Shown: positions 45,769 through 58,570, counted from the first letter of the stretch. The stretch: DNA of 64,000 bases from Mauremys mutica (GCF_020497125.1 NC_059081.1:17331105-17395104); one strand, 5' to 3'. Notes: a model not told the origin generated them from the letters alone. A program made the numbers and translations.

Positions 45769-48700
45769 CAGGCAGAGAGATCCTGGCAACTTTGGAATGA
45801 CGGGCACACAATATATCTGGTCTGAATTAATGTTGAGTTTAAAACATTTTTGACCTGTGTTTCTCAGATATTGAGAACTGATATAACATGCAATGAAAGT
45901 GAGCAATGTGGCGATCTGCAAACATACTAATACCACAGGTTTTTTTTGCTGGTTGGCTTGTTTGTTTTTTTAGGGTGGCGTTTTGTTGGAAGGGGATCAG
46001 ACAAAGGAAACGAGAGAGGGCATTAAAGTGAAGAGGTAAGGAAAAAGGAGAGAACATGGAGACAGGTTGACTGTTGTCCGGGTTGAATAGACTGAGCGAG
46101 GGGCAGGAGAAAGCTGGCGTGAACACAGTTCTAGGTCCCAGGAGGTGTTGCAGGGTGGAGAAGGAGGGGGTAACCCTGGCTATTTTGCCACTTCCTCTGG
46201 TATGGCTATACCACCTTCAGCTGCTTGTCTGCCCCTCCTAGTACTTAGCACATGTTCTCAAGATGGGGATGATAAATATGTTCTTTAGGGAACAAGTGAA
46301 CCCATCTTTAGCATCAGGGTTTTCAGCTATCTCTTCACAATGTTTAAAATGATCCTTCCAATTTGTGAAACATCTTTCCTGTGATTAGAGCTGGCTTGTA
46401 GATTGGATTAACAGTTAGCTGAATGGATCATTTTGAGAGTCAGGAAGTTGCCTGCCCCTAAAGCTGTGATTGGCATAAGTATAATTTAGTCATGGGCATA
46501 TGAGAAAGTGATGAACAGGCTACAGAGCAGGACATATACAGAGGCAATAGTGATAATTCTTAATACAAGAGGTTTAATGTTGCATAGCAAAGAGTTGGAT
46601 AAGGTATTGTCTAAGTACTTGTCAGTCAAACCACTTTCCTTGCCCGCTAGTTTTTTGTCTTAAACAGACTTAAGTCATTCATCCACATAGCTCATAAATG
46701 TCACTGCAAAACAATTCTAAATAATATTTGATTTATGATTATGATGCGTTTGCAGAAAGAAGGGATGTGTTTAGTAGAGGTTTTCTGTAGTTTGTTATAT
46801 TACATGTTTTATTTTGGCAACATATTTGTCAATAAATAATTAATCTCCCAAAATGTCATGGCTCTGGATAATTGAGCTCCCTCCCATCCTTCTAGACAGA
46901 GAAATCCTGTTTTCTAAAGTTGACCGTTTTCTTACAGACACAAACTACAATTGAGTGTTCTTCCTATTTGTTTAAAAATTCTTCCTATGAGCACTGTTTC
47001 ACATCTTCTTCCCTTTGTGCTTGCCGGCATGTTCCTTTAGGGAATTATGTTGCTGGAGGACAAGAACAGGACCATACATAAGACTTACAAAGTTCATATA
47101 AAACTTCAATTTAAATGAGTCTATAGACTTTGCAATGTCATTTAGACCAAAAAAAGGAGCAGAGTCTATTCATTCTAATACTAAGAACAAGTTTCTCCAG
47201 ATTTGTCATTTTGCAGGACAGATTAAATATACTGAAGATCTAAAACTACCAGAAATTAACATTTTTTTTTATGTTGTACTTCAGTGGGATTGTTAACATG
47301 CATAGATGTTTGCAGGATCAGGGCCCTAATGAGCCGATATGCAGCAAATCAATCTAGTTATTGGAAGGTGGGATACGACACAAAGTTGATGGGGAAACAG
47401 ATTTTATTGTCAAGTTTCAGTGTACTGTATTATATTATGCCTGTTTTTAGAACCCCTGGAGCAGGATGGGAGACTCTTTTTTTTTGTTGTTGTTGGCAGC
47501 AGAGCTGCACTAAGAGGCATATGTCTCCCAACAGCTGTAGCTAAACTATTTATTTTTTTAAATTATATTTTAAGACTAAAATTATACTGAAATGCGATTT
47601 TTGGTGTCAGTCTCTGTATAAACAAAGAGCTCTTCTGTTTCTAATAATTCATGTAGGAACCATAAGAAATAATTATGATGTGACAGCTCTGAAATAAAAA
47701 GTTTGATGCTGCTCCAGAGTGATATGATTGGAGTCTGACATTGTTTCCTTTGGTTAGTGGTTTGTTCAGGACTTTCTGGGGTACATGAGCTCATGACTTC
47801 TGAGATTAATGGTTGGTATTTTTAGGTTACCAGCTAATCCAAATTAGGAATGGAATTTTCAGATGAAAACTGACAGATCTTTAAATTCTTCCTGTGTTGC
47901 TTGAGAAAAACAAAGACCCCAAGGCACACAGAAATCTCAGTGGATTAAACCCTGTGATTTCAAGGTGAATTATGCACTGTACCTCTTCCAGCTGGTGAAA
48001 TTCATTCTGTTTTGTGTAAAATATTCATGTATATGACCTCTGAATGCCTAAATATAGGGAAAACTTTCTTCAAAATTAATAATTCTGCATTGTCTTTAGA
48101 TAGAGGACATACACTGATTTATTTATTTATTATTATTTTTTGTATCTCGAGGTTTCTCACACATACTCTGTATAAAAATGTCTGAGAGACTTTCCTGTGG
48201 GGATTTTTTTCTTCATGTTGTCTTGTGGCTGACTGGAGAATAGCCAAAGGGTAGATCACTTGTCAGCACACACATTCACATGCAAGGAGCACAGTTCCTA
48301 TTGCTGCTTCAAAAATTGTATTCAGTATATGAATGTTATCCGCCAGATGTTTGTTTCTCCTTGGCAGTAGTCACTTTCATCTCTTCATAAATTATAAAAG
48401 GAAAACCTTGCTATGTAATGCCATAGTTATCCCTAGGAGTGTGTTGTATCTACTAAGTGTATTCATTTGAAAGATAAACAAGTGTAGCGCTCTTTCCATC
48501 ACTTGCTGATTCTCCATTGTTTATACGTTGTGTAGTCACTTACACCTGTACAAAAATGCTACCAGATCAGAATGGTAGTGTGTGAAGCTCCTTTTGTATA
48601 AATATAAAAGACTGCACAAAGTGCAAAGCAATGGAAAATCAAGACCAATCTTTGTCCTTAATCTTGGGATGTTCTTTACAGAATTTTGCATCCTATAGCT

Positions 48701-50464
48701 GTTTTTAGTTTCCCCTTTTTTTCTGCTTACATTGGAAGAAAAACCACACAGAGGTGATTGGACGGTCCATAATCTGCGTGAAACCGTGTTGTTGCTTAAA
48801 TTATAACATGCTAGTGATATACGATATTTATAGATGATATTGTAATACTTGCACTATTGTTGTTTCAACTTTGTCTGCTCTTGTAAATACAGAGGTGATG
48901 CAACTTGGTAGCTGTGTTGTTGTGAGGTTACCGTTGTTTCCACTTGAGTAACCACTCATTTTTGATAGTGGAATCAGGCATATAAATAGTACAGTGAACA
49001 GCAAATGTTACAGACAGAATGAGGCAGGAGTCTGATTGAAAAGTCCATGTGAAATACAGGCATGGGTGAGCAAGATGGTATGATTTGGGATTAGGCATAG
49101 ATTTCCAGAACGTGGGCTGCATGGCACTTGCTAGGGTTTTATGTAAAGCTGAATGGACACATGATCTTGGTCATCCTCCCTTTTACTAGCTGCTAAACTT
49201 CATTAAAAGACAGCTAAAAATGCATCGACTACTTCTCTAATATTCCTTTTATTGTGTTAGTAATTGCTGAAGCTGCTACAAGATAATGGAGCCTTTTCAC
49301 CTCAAGATGCAGGTTCAAATAAAATGTGGGCTGGTAGCGACTGAAAGTGGTTATGATCTGCTGGCAGTTTGGATGACTTATGTGAAATGGGTTTGTAGTC
49401 TCATTCCTGATCTCAGTAAGTGGGTTGCAGTTAGGACAGAAAGTTGCAGCAGTCTGTGCCATCAAAGGACAAAAGATTGGATTGCGCTTGACCTACTTTC
49501 TCTCTCCTCCCCTCCCTCAATGTGGTCCCCTCACAAAAGCCAGGAGGCTGATTATTACATTCAGCACTAATGAGGATATCCCATCATGGTTTAGTGAAGT
49601 TTTCATGTCAGTGATTACTGAGGAGTCACATCACTGCGGGTGATGTCATGCTCTGTGTGACATCCCTGGTTGTAGCTAAACCCAGACGCAGGCCTACTTC
49701 CTTATTCTCCTTTGTTGCTGCTGTGATGGGAAGGAGCTCTACTCCTGTGCTCTCCCAGGGCCACTGTGCCAGTGGAAAGAGATCTGGTAGTTTGTCTCGG
49801 ATGGGTTGGGAGGCTTCCAGAGAGACTGCCTCAGCTGTCTTGCTGCCATCTCCTTCAGCAGTGTCTTGAGAGCTGCTGATGTGGCCTCTGTGGGAAGAGC
49901 TAAAGGTGACTGTGTCCACTCGCCTACTATCCATCCCCACCACCAAGTCTTCTAGCAGCTGCTGAAATATATGGGGTGACTTCAGTCTTTTCCTTCCTCA
50001 GTTTGCTGAATGTACATCCTACTGCTTTACCATGCCCGTTTGGTCCATTTTCGGACTGAATAGTGCTTGCCTCTTCTGCTGCTCCTACTTTTATACACTA
50101 GTTGCCAAAGAATGGAACTAATGAGAACCAATGATTCTATATAGCAGCAGGAAAACTGGCTCGGGTTTTATCAACAAAGCTCAGAGCAGGGGCGGAGTGG
50201 GTCTCTGCAGACTTGGGACAACAGCAGTGGATTAATTTGTATGTAAGGCTATCTTTGTAGCTGTAGGGGCTAAGAGGTTTTTCTTTAAACCTCTTCCCTC
50301 TCTTCCTCCCTTAAAAAGAAAGGGAGAGAATACTTGTCTTGCCATTTAACTAGCCTGCTCCTAACAAAACCCAACCCCCCAAACAAATAAAACTAAGTAC
50401 AAATTCCGAACTTTGACGCTAACATGACTCTTCTAGTCATCACATTGTTCACTCTGCTTGTATG
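45769..50464. other. Non-coding stretch, nothing recognised
   Basis: AT-rich sequence with no gene recognised. Overlapping short frames near 49286-49946 have no domains or consistent splice context. Confidence 0.5.
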
Positions 50465-50467
50465 TTA

Positions 50468-50776
50468 GGGTATGTCTACACTAACGACGTTACAGTGTGG
50501 CCGCGGCAGTGCTGCCACAACTGCACTGTGACACAGGCAGTGTAGACACGCTTTATCGCCAGGGAGAGAGCTCTCCTGGTGATTTAAAAACAAAAACAAA
50601 CCCTCACCCTGAACAAGGGGTGGTAGCTTTATCGCTGGGAGCGCAGTTCCCGGCGATAAAGTGCTGTCTATACTGGTGCTTTTCAGTGCTAAAACTTTTG
50701 TCGCTCAAGGGGGTGTTTTTTCACACCCCTGAATGACTAAAGTTTTAGCGCTGAAAGTAGCAGTGTAGACACAGCC
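50468..50776 (+). mobile_element. 309-bp Harbinger-like MITE with TTA duplication
   Basis: It starts GGGTATGTCTACACT and ends AGTGTAGACACAGCC, and TTA flanks both sides (50465-50467 and 50777-50779). The left end matches the Harbinger at 16766. The interior is palindromic (ctttatcgccagggagagag, and later gttttttcacacccctga), with no coding. Confidence 0.88.
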
Positions 50777-50814
50777 TTACATTCCTTCTCCCTTTCCCAC
50801 TCTTTGCCTGTCCT

Positions 50815-50940
50815 GTTTGTTTAGGCTTTAAGCTTTGAGAGTAAGGCACTCTCTCTGACTGTGTACGTACAGTGCCAAGCACAATAAGGCCTTAATTTCA
50901 GTTGTGGCTTTTAGGTGCTACAGGAATACAAATAATTGAT
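50815..50940 (+). repeat. Old amniote repeat tail
   Basis: Contains aagctttgagagtaaggcac, gtacagtgccaagcacaata and ttaggtgctacaggaataca, a pattern also seen in part at 41735-41870. Class uncertain. Confidence 0.4.
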
Positions 50941-52454
50941 ACCTAATTTAATCTTCTGTTAATGTAAGGTGCCTAATTCCCCTGTATTTCCCAAGGTGCT
51001 GGAGTAGTAGATCTTTTCTAGCCAGTTTCATATGTTCCTGAAGCTGGCCTGAATGCTGCAGAAATGCACAGAAAGTTGCAGTGCTCCGTTTTTGCCGAAG
51101 AAGGGTGTTTGGCAGAGCTGGTTTGTCTTGTCCATGCGGAAAGGAATATGTAGTACAGATACATGGATAGTAGGACATTATTCTGTGAGTTATGACGTGT
51201 GAAAGAGGCCATTATATGGGGGAAGAGCTTGACTGAATTCTACATATAAATTAAGTACATTTATTACACATGTGGAAACTTCTACTCCCACCAATCTTGA
51301 GAGCTATCAGCCTAATCTTTCTCATTTGCACAGTGACCCTGGAAACTGTTGTTTCACAGACAACTTCAAAATGAGCTCTATGCATCCTAAAGGAGCATCT
51401 TAAAAGGATTAAATTCACAAATCAATAGAGAAAAACAGGACTCAACCTGCTTAAGAGGAAAACAAAGGCTTCTGTTTAAAATGGATTGTGAAATAATGGA
51501 ATGGAATAAAACACACACCTGTGTTTGGATATTTAATCATCCTGAATTTCTATTTAATATCTAGGTTGGAAGTAGACACTTTGCAGTTGGTTGTTGTTTG
51601 GCATTGTGTTGTGCATTCAGGGACTGCCTGAAAAATGACTGAAGTGGTTCTCCAGCAAACTTTGTAGAGTCCTGTTGGCACTATAGCTAAGCTGGTTAAG
51701 GAAAACCATTGAGTAGAGCAATGTTCATGATTGCATTCTGAGAAGTGAGGCAAACATATTTGTTTAAAACCATTGGGAAACATTTCCCAAAGGTGTGTAT
51801 TGTGGAGAGGGCCTGAAAGACCAGGTGTGGTGAAATTGCTGCCAGAGTAAGCATGTTACCTTGTAGGCGGAGAAGCTTTCGTTGTAAGAACATGTCTCCT
51901 TATTTTTAGCAAGCTGCAAAGGATTCCTTTCTAGCCTGAATTAAAAAAAAAAAAGTGTATTCTTAGTCTAAGAATTCCCTACTCATCTGCTCTATGAACA
52001 GTCCGTACAACATATATTTATCTAATTATGGTTCAAGGAAATGTCTTGATGAGAGACTTGAAACATCACATTGATTTAGGCTCAGAAGTTGCTGTAATTT
52101 TTCTTTGCAAGTCCACGCAGTACAATGGTTTGGTACCTCTGGAGTTGTCTGCATGCCTAAATTCTATTATCTTGGTTCTTTAAGGTCGCAAGCTTGATGG
52201 CTGACATGGAGTTGCCAACTATCTTATTGTTTGTCCATGTGGCCCTCTTCGGACAATGCAAGCGTGAATTGCTCTGTAAGTGCCCCATATAGAATTGTAA
52301 GTGTTGCTGTGACTTGCAAGTGTTGCTCTGTAACTGCCCCATATAGACAGTAGCACAAACTAAAAGGTACCTCATATTAATGTCGTTCTGTTTAGTACAG
52401 TGTGTCTGGCATCAGTTTTTATATTGAAAGTATCTCATTCTTTTTTTTGCAGTG
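50941..52454. other. Non-coding stretch with a small direct duplication
   Basis: No gene seen. At about 52269-52350 a ttgctctgtaagtgccccat string is repeated once about 54 bases on, with one change. Confidence 0.5.
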
Positions 52455-52600
52455 CTGTTGTTGTACACACTTTGGTCCCAGGATGTGAAAGACACAAGGC
52501 AGGTGAAGTAGACTCTTCTGTTGGACCAATTTCTGTTGTTAGAAAGTACAAGCTTACTTTCCACCAACAGAAGTTGGTCTAATGAAATATTATCTCAGTT
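52455..52600 (+). repeat. Fold-back repeat, relative of 4985-5205
   Basis: tttggtcccaggatgtgaaa, then ttggaccaatttctgttg, is followed by its inverted partner caacagaagttggtctaatg. It is shorter and more diverged than the copy at 4985. Confidence 0.5.
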
Positions 52601-53097
52601 ACTACTCATTCTTTCTTGTAAGTCAAGGCTGCCGAGACAATCAGCATGTAGGTGTACTTCAGTAACAATATAATTCATCTTAAGCTTTGAGGTTGCTGAG
52701 TGTCCTTGCAAACACCTGCTGGGTTAATGAATAGGAGTACTCTGAAAACCTTGAATCGTCCTTGAAAATCTTGAGTCATAAATATGCCTGAATTGTGAAA
52801 CACTACTAGAGATGCATGTGATTTTAAATGAACAGGAAATTCGATTTCTGGAATGGCTTTCTTTGTGAAAAATTAGCAGTGCTAACAAGCATATTAGCCA
52901 GTTTGTTTCTACAACATTTGAGCATTCTTGTAGAAAGGTCACTTAACAAATATGTGTTGCTACTATCCTAAAATGTTCAGTTTAAAAACAATTTATTCTG
53001 TCAGAATGAATTGAGGTGAAGCTTTAAAAGGGATTTAATTTTATTTTTGTTTTGAGTGAGTCAAGTTTAATTTAAATGAAGGGGCTGCAGTGTGTTT
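52601..53097. other. Non-coding stretch, nothing recognised
   Basis: AT-rich, no structure seen. Confidence 0.5.
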
Positions 53098-53185
53098 AGA
53101 ATCATAGAATATTAGGGTTGGAAGAGACCCCAGGAGGTCCTCTAGTCCAATCCCCTGGTCAAAGCAGGACCAGCACCAACTAAAT

Positions 53186-53885
53186 CAGGGGTCTCAACTG
53201 CAAATGACCACGAGGGCCACATGAGGGCTAGTTCATTGGCCTGAGGGCTGCATCACTGACACCCACCCTCTTGCTGCCCCCAGTCCTGCCCCCACTCCAC
53301 CCTGTCCATGAGGCCCTGCCTCTTCCTACCCCTTCCCTTCCCCCTTTCCAACCCCTTCCCTGAAGTCCCCACCCCAACTCCGCCCCCTCCCTGCCCCCAG
53401 AGGGTGCATGAGAGGGGTGTGGCGGGGGTTCAGGGCAGGGAGTTGAGGTGCGGCAGGGAGTTGGGGTGCAGGCAGGGGGCCCAGGGTGCAGAAGGGGTGT
53501 GGGATGCCGTAGGGGGCTCAGGGCAGGGGGTTGGGGTGTGGGGTGCAGCAGGGGACTCAGGGCAGGGGGTTGGGGTGCAGGAGGGGGCCAAAGCTCCCAT
53601 TGGCCATGGTTCCCCATTCCCAGCCAATGGGAACTGCGGGGGGGCGGTGCCTAGAAGCCAGGGCAACACATGGATGGAGCCCTATGCTTTCCCCCCCTCT
53701 TCTCCCCCTCCCCCCGGCCTCAGGGGCGTGGTTCCAGCCACTTCAGGGAGTGGAGCGGGGCTCGAGGGGGGCAATCCCGCAGGTGTAGTTTGCCCGACCC
53801 TGGCCTGGAGGTAGGTGGGGGGGGGCGCGGGCTGCTTGGCGGGCTGCAGGAAATAGCCCCGCGGGCCACGTGTTTGAAACCCTTG
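53186..53885. mobile_element. 700-bp non-autonomous hAT element
   Basis: The ends CAGGGGTCTCAACTGC and GTGTTTGAAACCCTTG are inverted and flanked by a perfect 8-bp duplication, AACTAAAT (53178-53185 and 53886-53893). The interior is GC-rich with tandem g-rich units (caggggttggggtg type, about 53410-53590). Open frames inside are composition artefacts. Confidence 0.92.
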
Positions 53886-53982
53886 AACTAAATCATCCCA
53901 GCCAGGACTTTGTCAAGCTGGGCCTTAAAAACCTCCAAGGATGGAGATTCCACCACCTCCCTAGGTAACCCATTCCAGTGCT

Positions 53983-54522
53983 TCACCACCCTCCAGTGAA
54001 ATAGTGTTTCCTAATATCCAACCTAGACCTCGCCCACAGTAACTTGAGACCGTTGCTTCTTGTTCTGTCATCTGCCACCACTGAGAACAGCCTAGCTCCA
54101 TCCTCTTTGGAACCCCCCTTCAGGTAGTTGAAGACTGCTATCAAATCCCCCCTCGCTCTTCTCTTCTGCAGACTAAATAACCCCAATTCCCTCAGCATCT
54201 CCTTGTAAGTCATGTGCCCCAGACCCCTAATCATTTTTGTTGCCCTCTGCTGGGCTCTCTCCAATTTGTCCACATCCCTTCTGTAGTGGGGGGACCAAAA
54301 CTGGACGCAATACTCCAGGTGTGGCCTCACCAGTGCCAAATACAGGGGAATAATCACTTCCCTCGATCTGCTGGCAATGCTCCTACTAATATAGCCCAAT
54401 ATGCCGTTGGCCTTCTTGGCAACAGGCGCACACTGCTGACTCATATCCAGCTTCTTGTCCACTGTAATCCCCAGGTCCTTTTCTGCAGAACTGCTGCTTG
54501 TCCCCAGCCTGTAGCTGTGCAT
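53983..54522 (-). pseudogene. CR1 ORF2 C-terminal fragment, 179 open codons
   Basis: The frame includes [40 protein letters not shown] and [16 protein letters not shown], closely similar to the CR1 protein at 27814-28590. It is cut by a stop at its 3' side (TGG then TAG-type break) before the usual end, and has no 5' part. Confidence 0.85.
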
Positions 54523-54572
54523 GGGATTCTTCCTTCCTAAGTGCAGGACTCTGAACTTGTCCTTGTTGAACT

Positions 54573-54667
54573 GTGGTAATTGGCTTGGATTCCAGCTACT
54601 GTAGCTACCCAGCTACTGATTGTCTCTTCTACCAACCCTTGCTCCCATGTGTCTTTGACAGAGAGGG
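54573..54667. other. Short non-coding spacer
   Basis: No feature seen between the CR1 and the second hAT element. Confidence 0.5.
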
Positions 54668-54675
54668 CTCTACAC

Positions 54676-55344
54676 CAGGGGTGGGCAAACTACAGCCCGT
54701 GGGCCACATCTGGCCCGCGGGACTGTCCTGCCTGTCCCCCGAGCTCCTGGCTCAGGAGGCTCACCCCCGGCCCTTCCCTTCTGTCCCCTCTGCCCCACAG
54801 CCTCAGCTTACTCTCCCGCTGGTGCAATGCTCTGGGTGCCGGGGTGGTGGGCTCCTGGGTCAGTGCAGCTGCAGAGTCTGGCCTGACCCGGTGCTCTGTG
54901 CTGCGTGGTGGCGGTGGCGGCGGCATGGCTCGGCTCCAGTGCCATCAGGCAGCGCGGTAAGGGGGCAGGAGGAGTTGGATAGAGGGCAGGGGAGTTGGGG
55001 TGGTGGTCAGGGGGCGGGGGTGTGGATGGTAGTCGGGGGGGAAACGGGGGGGTTGAATGGAGGCAGGGCTCCTGGGGGGGCTGTCAGGAATAAGAGAAGG
55101 GGTTGGATGGGGCGGCAGGAGTCTGGGGGCAATCAGGGGACAGGGAGCGGGGTGTGTGTGGATGGGGTGGGGGTCCCAGAGAGGCTGTCAGGGAACAGGG
55201 GGGTTAGATGGGACAGGAGTCCCGGGGGGGCGGGGGCGCAGATAGGAGGTGGGGGCCAGGCCACGACCCTCTCCCCTAATTGGCCCTCCATACAATTTAT
55301 GAAACCTAATGCGGCCCTCAGGCCAAAAAGTTGGCCCGCCCCTG
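54676..55344. mobile_element. 669-bp non-autonomous hAT element
   Basis: CAGGGGTGGGCAAACTAC at left and the complement of CAGGGGCGGGCCAACTTT at right are flanked by a perfect 8-bp duplication, CTCTACAC (54668-54675 and 55345-55352). The G-rich interior holds loose tandem units (gggggcgggggtgtggat type). There is no intact transposase. The element at 63464 belongs to the same family. Confidence 0.92.
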
Positions 55345-55352
55345 CTCTACAC

Positions 55353-55499
55353 AGCCACTGAGAGTCCCCTTGTGTGTGTGGCTGATGTGAAGAAACTTGA
55401 CTCCTATGTTGTTTGCAATTTACTCCTAGTTAGGCCTAGTAATTAACCTAGTCAGAAACTTTTTTCGAACAGGGCCATGTCAATAACACTTTGGCATGT
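55353..55499. other. Short non-coding spacer
   Basis: Nothing recognised. Confidence 0.5.
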
Positions 55500-55720
55500 C
55501 TGTTGGTTAGAGCAGGAGACCAGAAGTCAAGAGCTGTGTTCTACTGACAGATCTGCTGCAGACTTCTTGTGTGACCCTGGAGCTAGCCAGTCTCTCTGCC
55601 TCAGTTTCCTTGTGAAAAATGAGGAGAATACTTTATTAATTTATTAAGGGCTCAGAATATGTAAAACACTTTGAGATCATGAGCCAAATGGCATAGATAG
55701 CCAAGTAGTATTACAAAGCA
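55500..55720 (+). repeat. MIR-type SINE
   Basis: The order ttggttagagcaggagacca (tRNA-like), tgtgaccctggagctagcca, ctgcctcagtttccttgtga and aaacactttgagatcatgag follows the whole MIR layout. It is diverged. Confidence 0.65.
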
Positions 55721-55898
55721 GCATAGTAGCAGGCGAGACTGAGGAGAATGCAGCTGGAGGGCAGTCTCCAGTTTTGTTTGATACTATTCTTTTCTTCTTT
55801 CCCATTTGTTTTGTGACTGAATTGAGGGATGAGTATCTCTTGTTGCTTTTTAAAAAGGCATGTATTTCTCTGACCTTTTTAATGAGCGGAAGAAACTA

Positions 55899-56130
55899 GG
55901 GCAAGGTCTACGCTATAATCTTACATCAGTATAACTATGTTGCTCAGAAGTGTGAAAAATTCACGCCCCTGAGCAAAGCAGTTATATCAACCTAAGCCCT
56001 CATGTAGCTAGCACTATGTTGAGGGGAGAGTTTTCCTGTTGACATAGCTACCGCCTCTTGTGGAGGTGGATTAACTATGCCGATGGGAGAAGCTCTCCCA
56101 TTGGTGTAGTAGTGTCTTAGCTGCAGCCTT
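55899..56130 (-). mobile_element. Harbinger-like MITE, relative of 26051, reversed
   Basis: The left end gggcaaggtctacgctataa and the paired blocks gtgtgaaaaattcacgcccc and ctctcccattggtgtagta match the family at 26051-26318 in reverse. The far end is truncated. Confidence 0.65.
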
Positions 56131-57264
56131 TTAAGAGCACACCTGCCCTGAGTGTGCTGAGGGAGCAACTCTTGGAGAGAGAAACAGACTTTCATACCCA
56201 CAATACAAAGTGTTTCTGGCTGTCATTAAAATTTCTACTCCTGCTTTGAAAAGTAATTTTTCATTTTTCCTGTGGATTGAGCTAACCAAACTTTTTATTG
56301 CTAAAATATTGTGATGTCTGTTGTCTTTTTATATCTGTTCTTTGTTCTTCTAGCCTCTTAAAAATAGGGAAGTGTATGGAGGATAAGTGCAAAGGATAAA
56401 ATTCAGATTTCCCTCCTGTTTAATCGAGGTATTGTGCATAGAACCTCGCTCTATTCTTTCTTCTGTACTGGGTTGTAGTGTTGAGTTTAAAAAAGACAAT
56501 GGAACATGCAACAGTGAATTTGGCAAATGATGTGCATGTGGTTTATTAATCTCTCACAGGCAAAAAATGTTATCTAACAGGCTGGCAGGTTTTTTTCTGA
56601 AGCACCCTACTTTGGCGTATGCCTGATTTCACCTGGGTATAAGTGGGCTGCTCCTAGCATTTCCTTATTCTGAACAGCCCAGCTCACATCTCTCTTTAGA
56701 CAGCCAAGTCTTAGGCAAATTTAAGATGAACGCTCTTATTGTTAGTTAAAAAAGCAAATTCCAGGAAGGGTAAATGCAATGTAGGGCTCATTGTGACTTT
56801 CCTATTGAGAACTGGGTTCTGAGTTGTAAACTTTTGTTATATAGGGAAATATCTCCATTTAGTTTGACTAGATTTTTTAAACTTTATAAATGAATAAAAC
56901 AGAATGAATTCATTTGACTAATAAAGTGCTTGTTTCAGTGCTATTTTAATCTTTAAGTGATTATATCTAAGGAACAGGGGGAGGCCAGCTTGTTATATAA
57001 AAATGCAAACTCGGATAAAAAGCTGTAATCATATATGGGTGTGTCACAAATTAACATATGCAGCGAAAGTGACAGTTAAAGGAAACCGGAGCCAGTTAGC
57101 TCATTCCAGTAGTCTGAAAAACTGTATGTGAAATTTAATTACAGCTGGAGTTTGAGGCTAGTACTGATGGCAGGTGATTACAATTGAAGTGTCTTTTGTG
57201 ATGCTGGCAGTGAAAGGGCCTCAATTAAGACCTGTTTATACTAGACCTCTTCCCTTTAAACTCC
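56131..57264. other. Non-coding stretch, nothing recognised
   Basis: AT-rich sequence without visible genes or terminal repeats. Confidence 0.5.
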
Positions 57265-57873
57265 CATTGTGACAGACCTGGAGTTGCTCTGTAGTAATTT
57301 ATGAATATTTCTCCTGTATTGTGACCTGGTTATTGAGATGCTTATTGTATGGATATGTTGATTTAGTTTACTAGCAGGCTATTGAAAGAACAAGCATGAA
57401 AGGCCCAGAGTTCACATAAGACACCTTCTGATAAACACTTCAGGGTTGTTAAGAGACCACGCCTGAGCATTTCATAACTATAAAGATCTTACCCTCTGGG
57501 CCCCAAATTACACAGCTTGTCTGGGAAACTACAGATCAGAAGGACTCTAAACAGGTTATGTCTACACTACAAAATTAGGTTGATTTTATAGAAGTCGATT
57601 TTTCGAAGTCGATTTTATACAGTCGATTGCATATGTCCACACTAAGTGCATTAAGTCAGCGGAATGTGTCCTCACTACCGTGGCTATCATCAACTTACAG
57701 AGTGGTGCACTGTGGGTAGCTATCCCACAGTTCCCGCAGTCTCCGCCGCCCATTGGAATTCTGGGTTGAGCTCCCAATGCCCGATGGGGAAAAAACATTG
57801 TTGCGGGTGGTTTTGGGTACACGTCATCAGTCGCCCCTCCCTCCGTGAAAGCAATGGCAGACAATCGTTTTGA

Positions 57874-57970
57874 GCCAGACACCAGGGCGATTAGAAGAGC
57901 ACAGCAAGGCGCGCTGCGCATCAGAGAGGCTTTGAAAACCAGTTTCATGACTGGCCAGGGTACAGTGTGA
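57874..57970 (+). pseudogene. Harbinger transposase C-terminal remnant
   Basis: Codons for PDTRAIRRAQQGALRIREAL, ending QGTV and a TGA, match the C-terminus of the full transposase. They are fused to leader sequence by deletion. Confidence 0.75.
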
Positions 57971-58199
57971 CAGTTTTGTGTGTTTCTCCTTGATACAAAC
58001 CCACCCCCTTTGTTGATTTTAATTCCCTGTAAGCCAACCACCCTTCAAAATAAAGTAACTATTGTTTTGAAACTATGCATTATTTTTTAATTAATTTTAT
58101 TAATTAATTAAAAAAAAGAGAGATAACGAACAAGGTAGCCCAGGTGGAGTGGAGGAGGAGGGAAGGACAAGGCCACATTGCTTATTGTAGCCACATTAA

Positions 58200-58570
58200 A
58201 AATCAAACTGTTTGAATGACAGCCTTCTGTTGCTTGGGCCATCCTCTGGAATGGAGTGGCTGGGTGCCCAGAGCCTTCCCCCCTCTCTCCCCAGCTTTCT
58301 TGGGCATCTGGGTGAGAAGGCTATGGAACATGGGGAGGAGGGTAGGCGGTTATACAGTGGATGCAAGGGGGTCTGTATCTTGGCTTTCCTGCAGCTCCAA
58401 CAGACGCTTCATCATGTCTGTTTGCTCCTCCATTAGCCTCAGCATCGCGTCCTACCTCCGCTCTTTGCGCTCACTTAATTCTTTCCTGGCCTCTGCCACA
58501 GAATGCCTCCATGCATTAAGCTGTGCCCTATCAGTGCAGGAGGACTGCATGAGCTCAGAAAACATGTCAT
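58200..58570 (-). pseudogene. Myb-like gene exon 2 remnant with stop
   Basis: The minus strand starts MFSELMQSSCTDRAQLNAW like copy 1. A TAG occurs where copy 1 has a Leu codon (RRLDAM in copy 1), so the frame is broken. Confidence 0.7.

Larger units (their letters stand above)
53098..54572 (-). mobile_element. CR1 LINE 3' portion, split by a 700-bp hAT element
   Basis: On the minus strand the CR1 runs from about 54572 to 53098, ending with caaccctaatattctatgat, and is interrupted at 53186-53885. With the insert and one duplication removed, the CR1 is collinear with 27790-28676. Confidence 0.88.

Noticed and set aside
53308..53814. 168-codon plus-strand and 129-codon minus-strand frames
   Set aside because: They lie inside the 700-bp hAT element and are low complexity.
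54573..55361. 262-codon frame and a GC-rich block resembling a CpG promoter
   Set aside because: The block is a bounded hAT element with a perfect CTCTACAC duplication.
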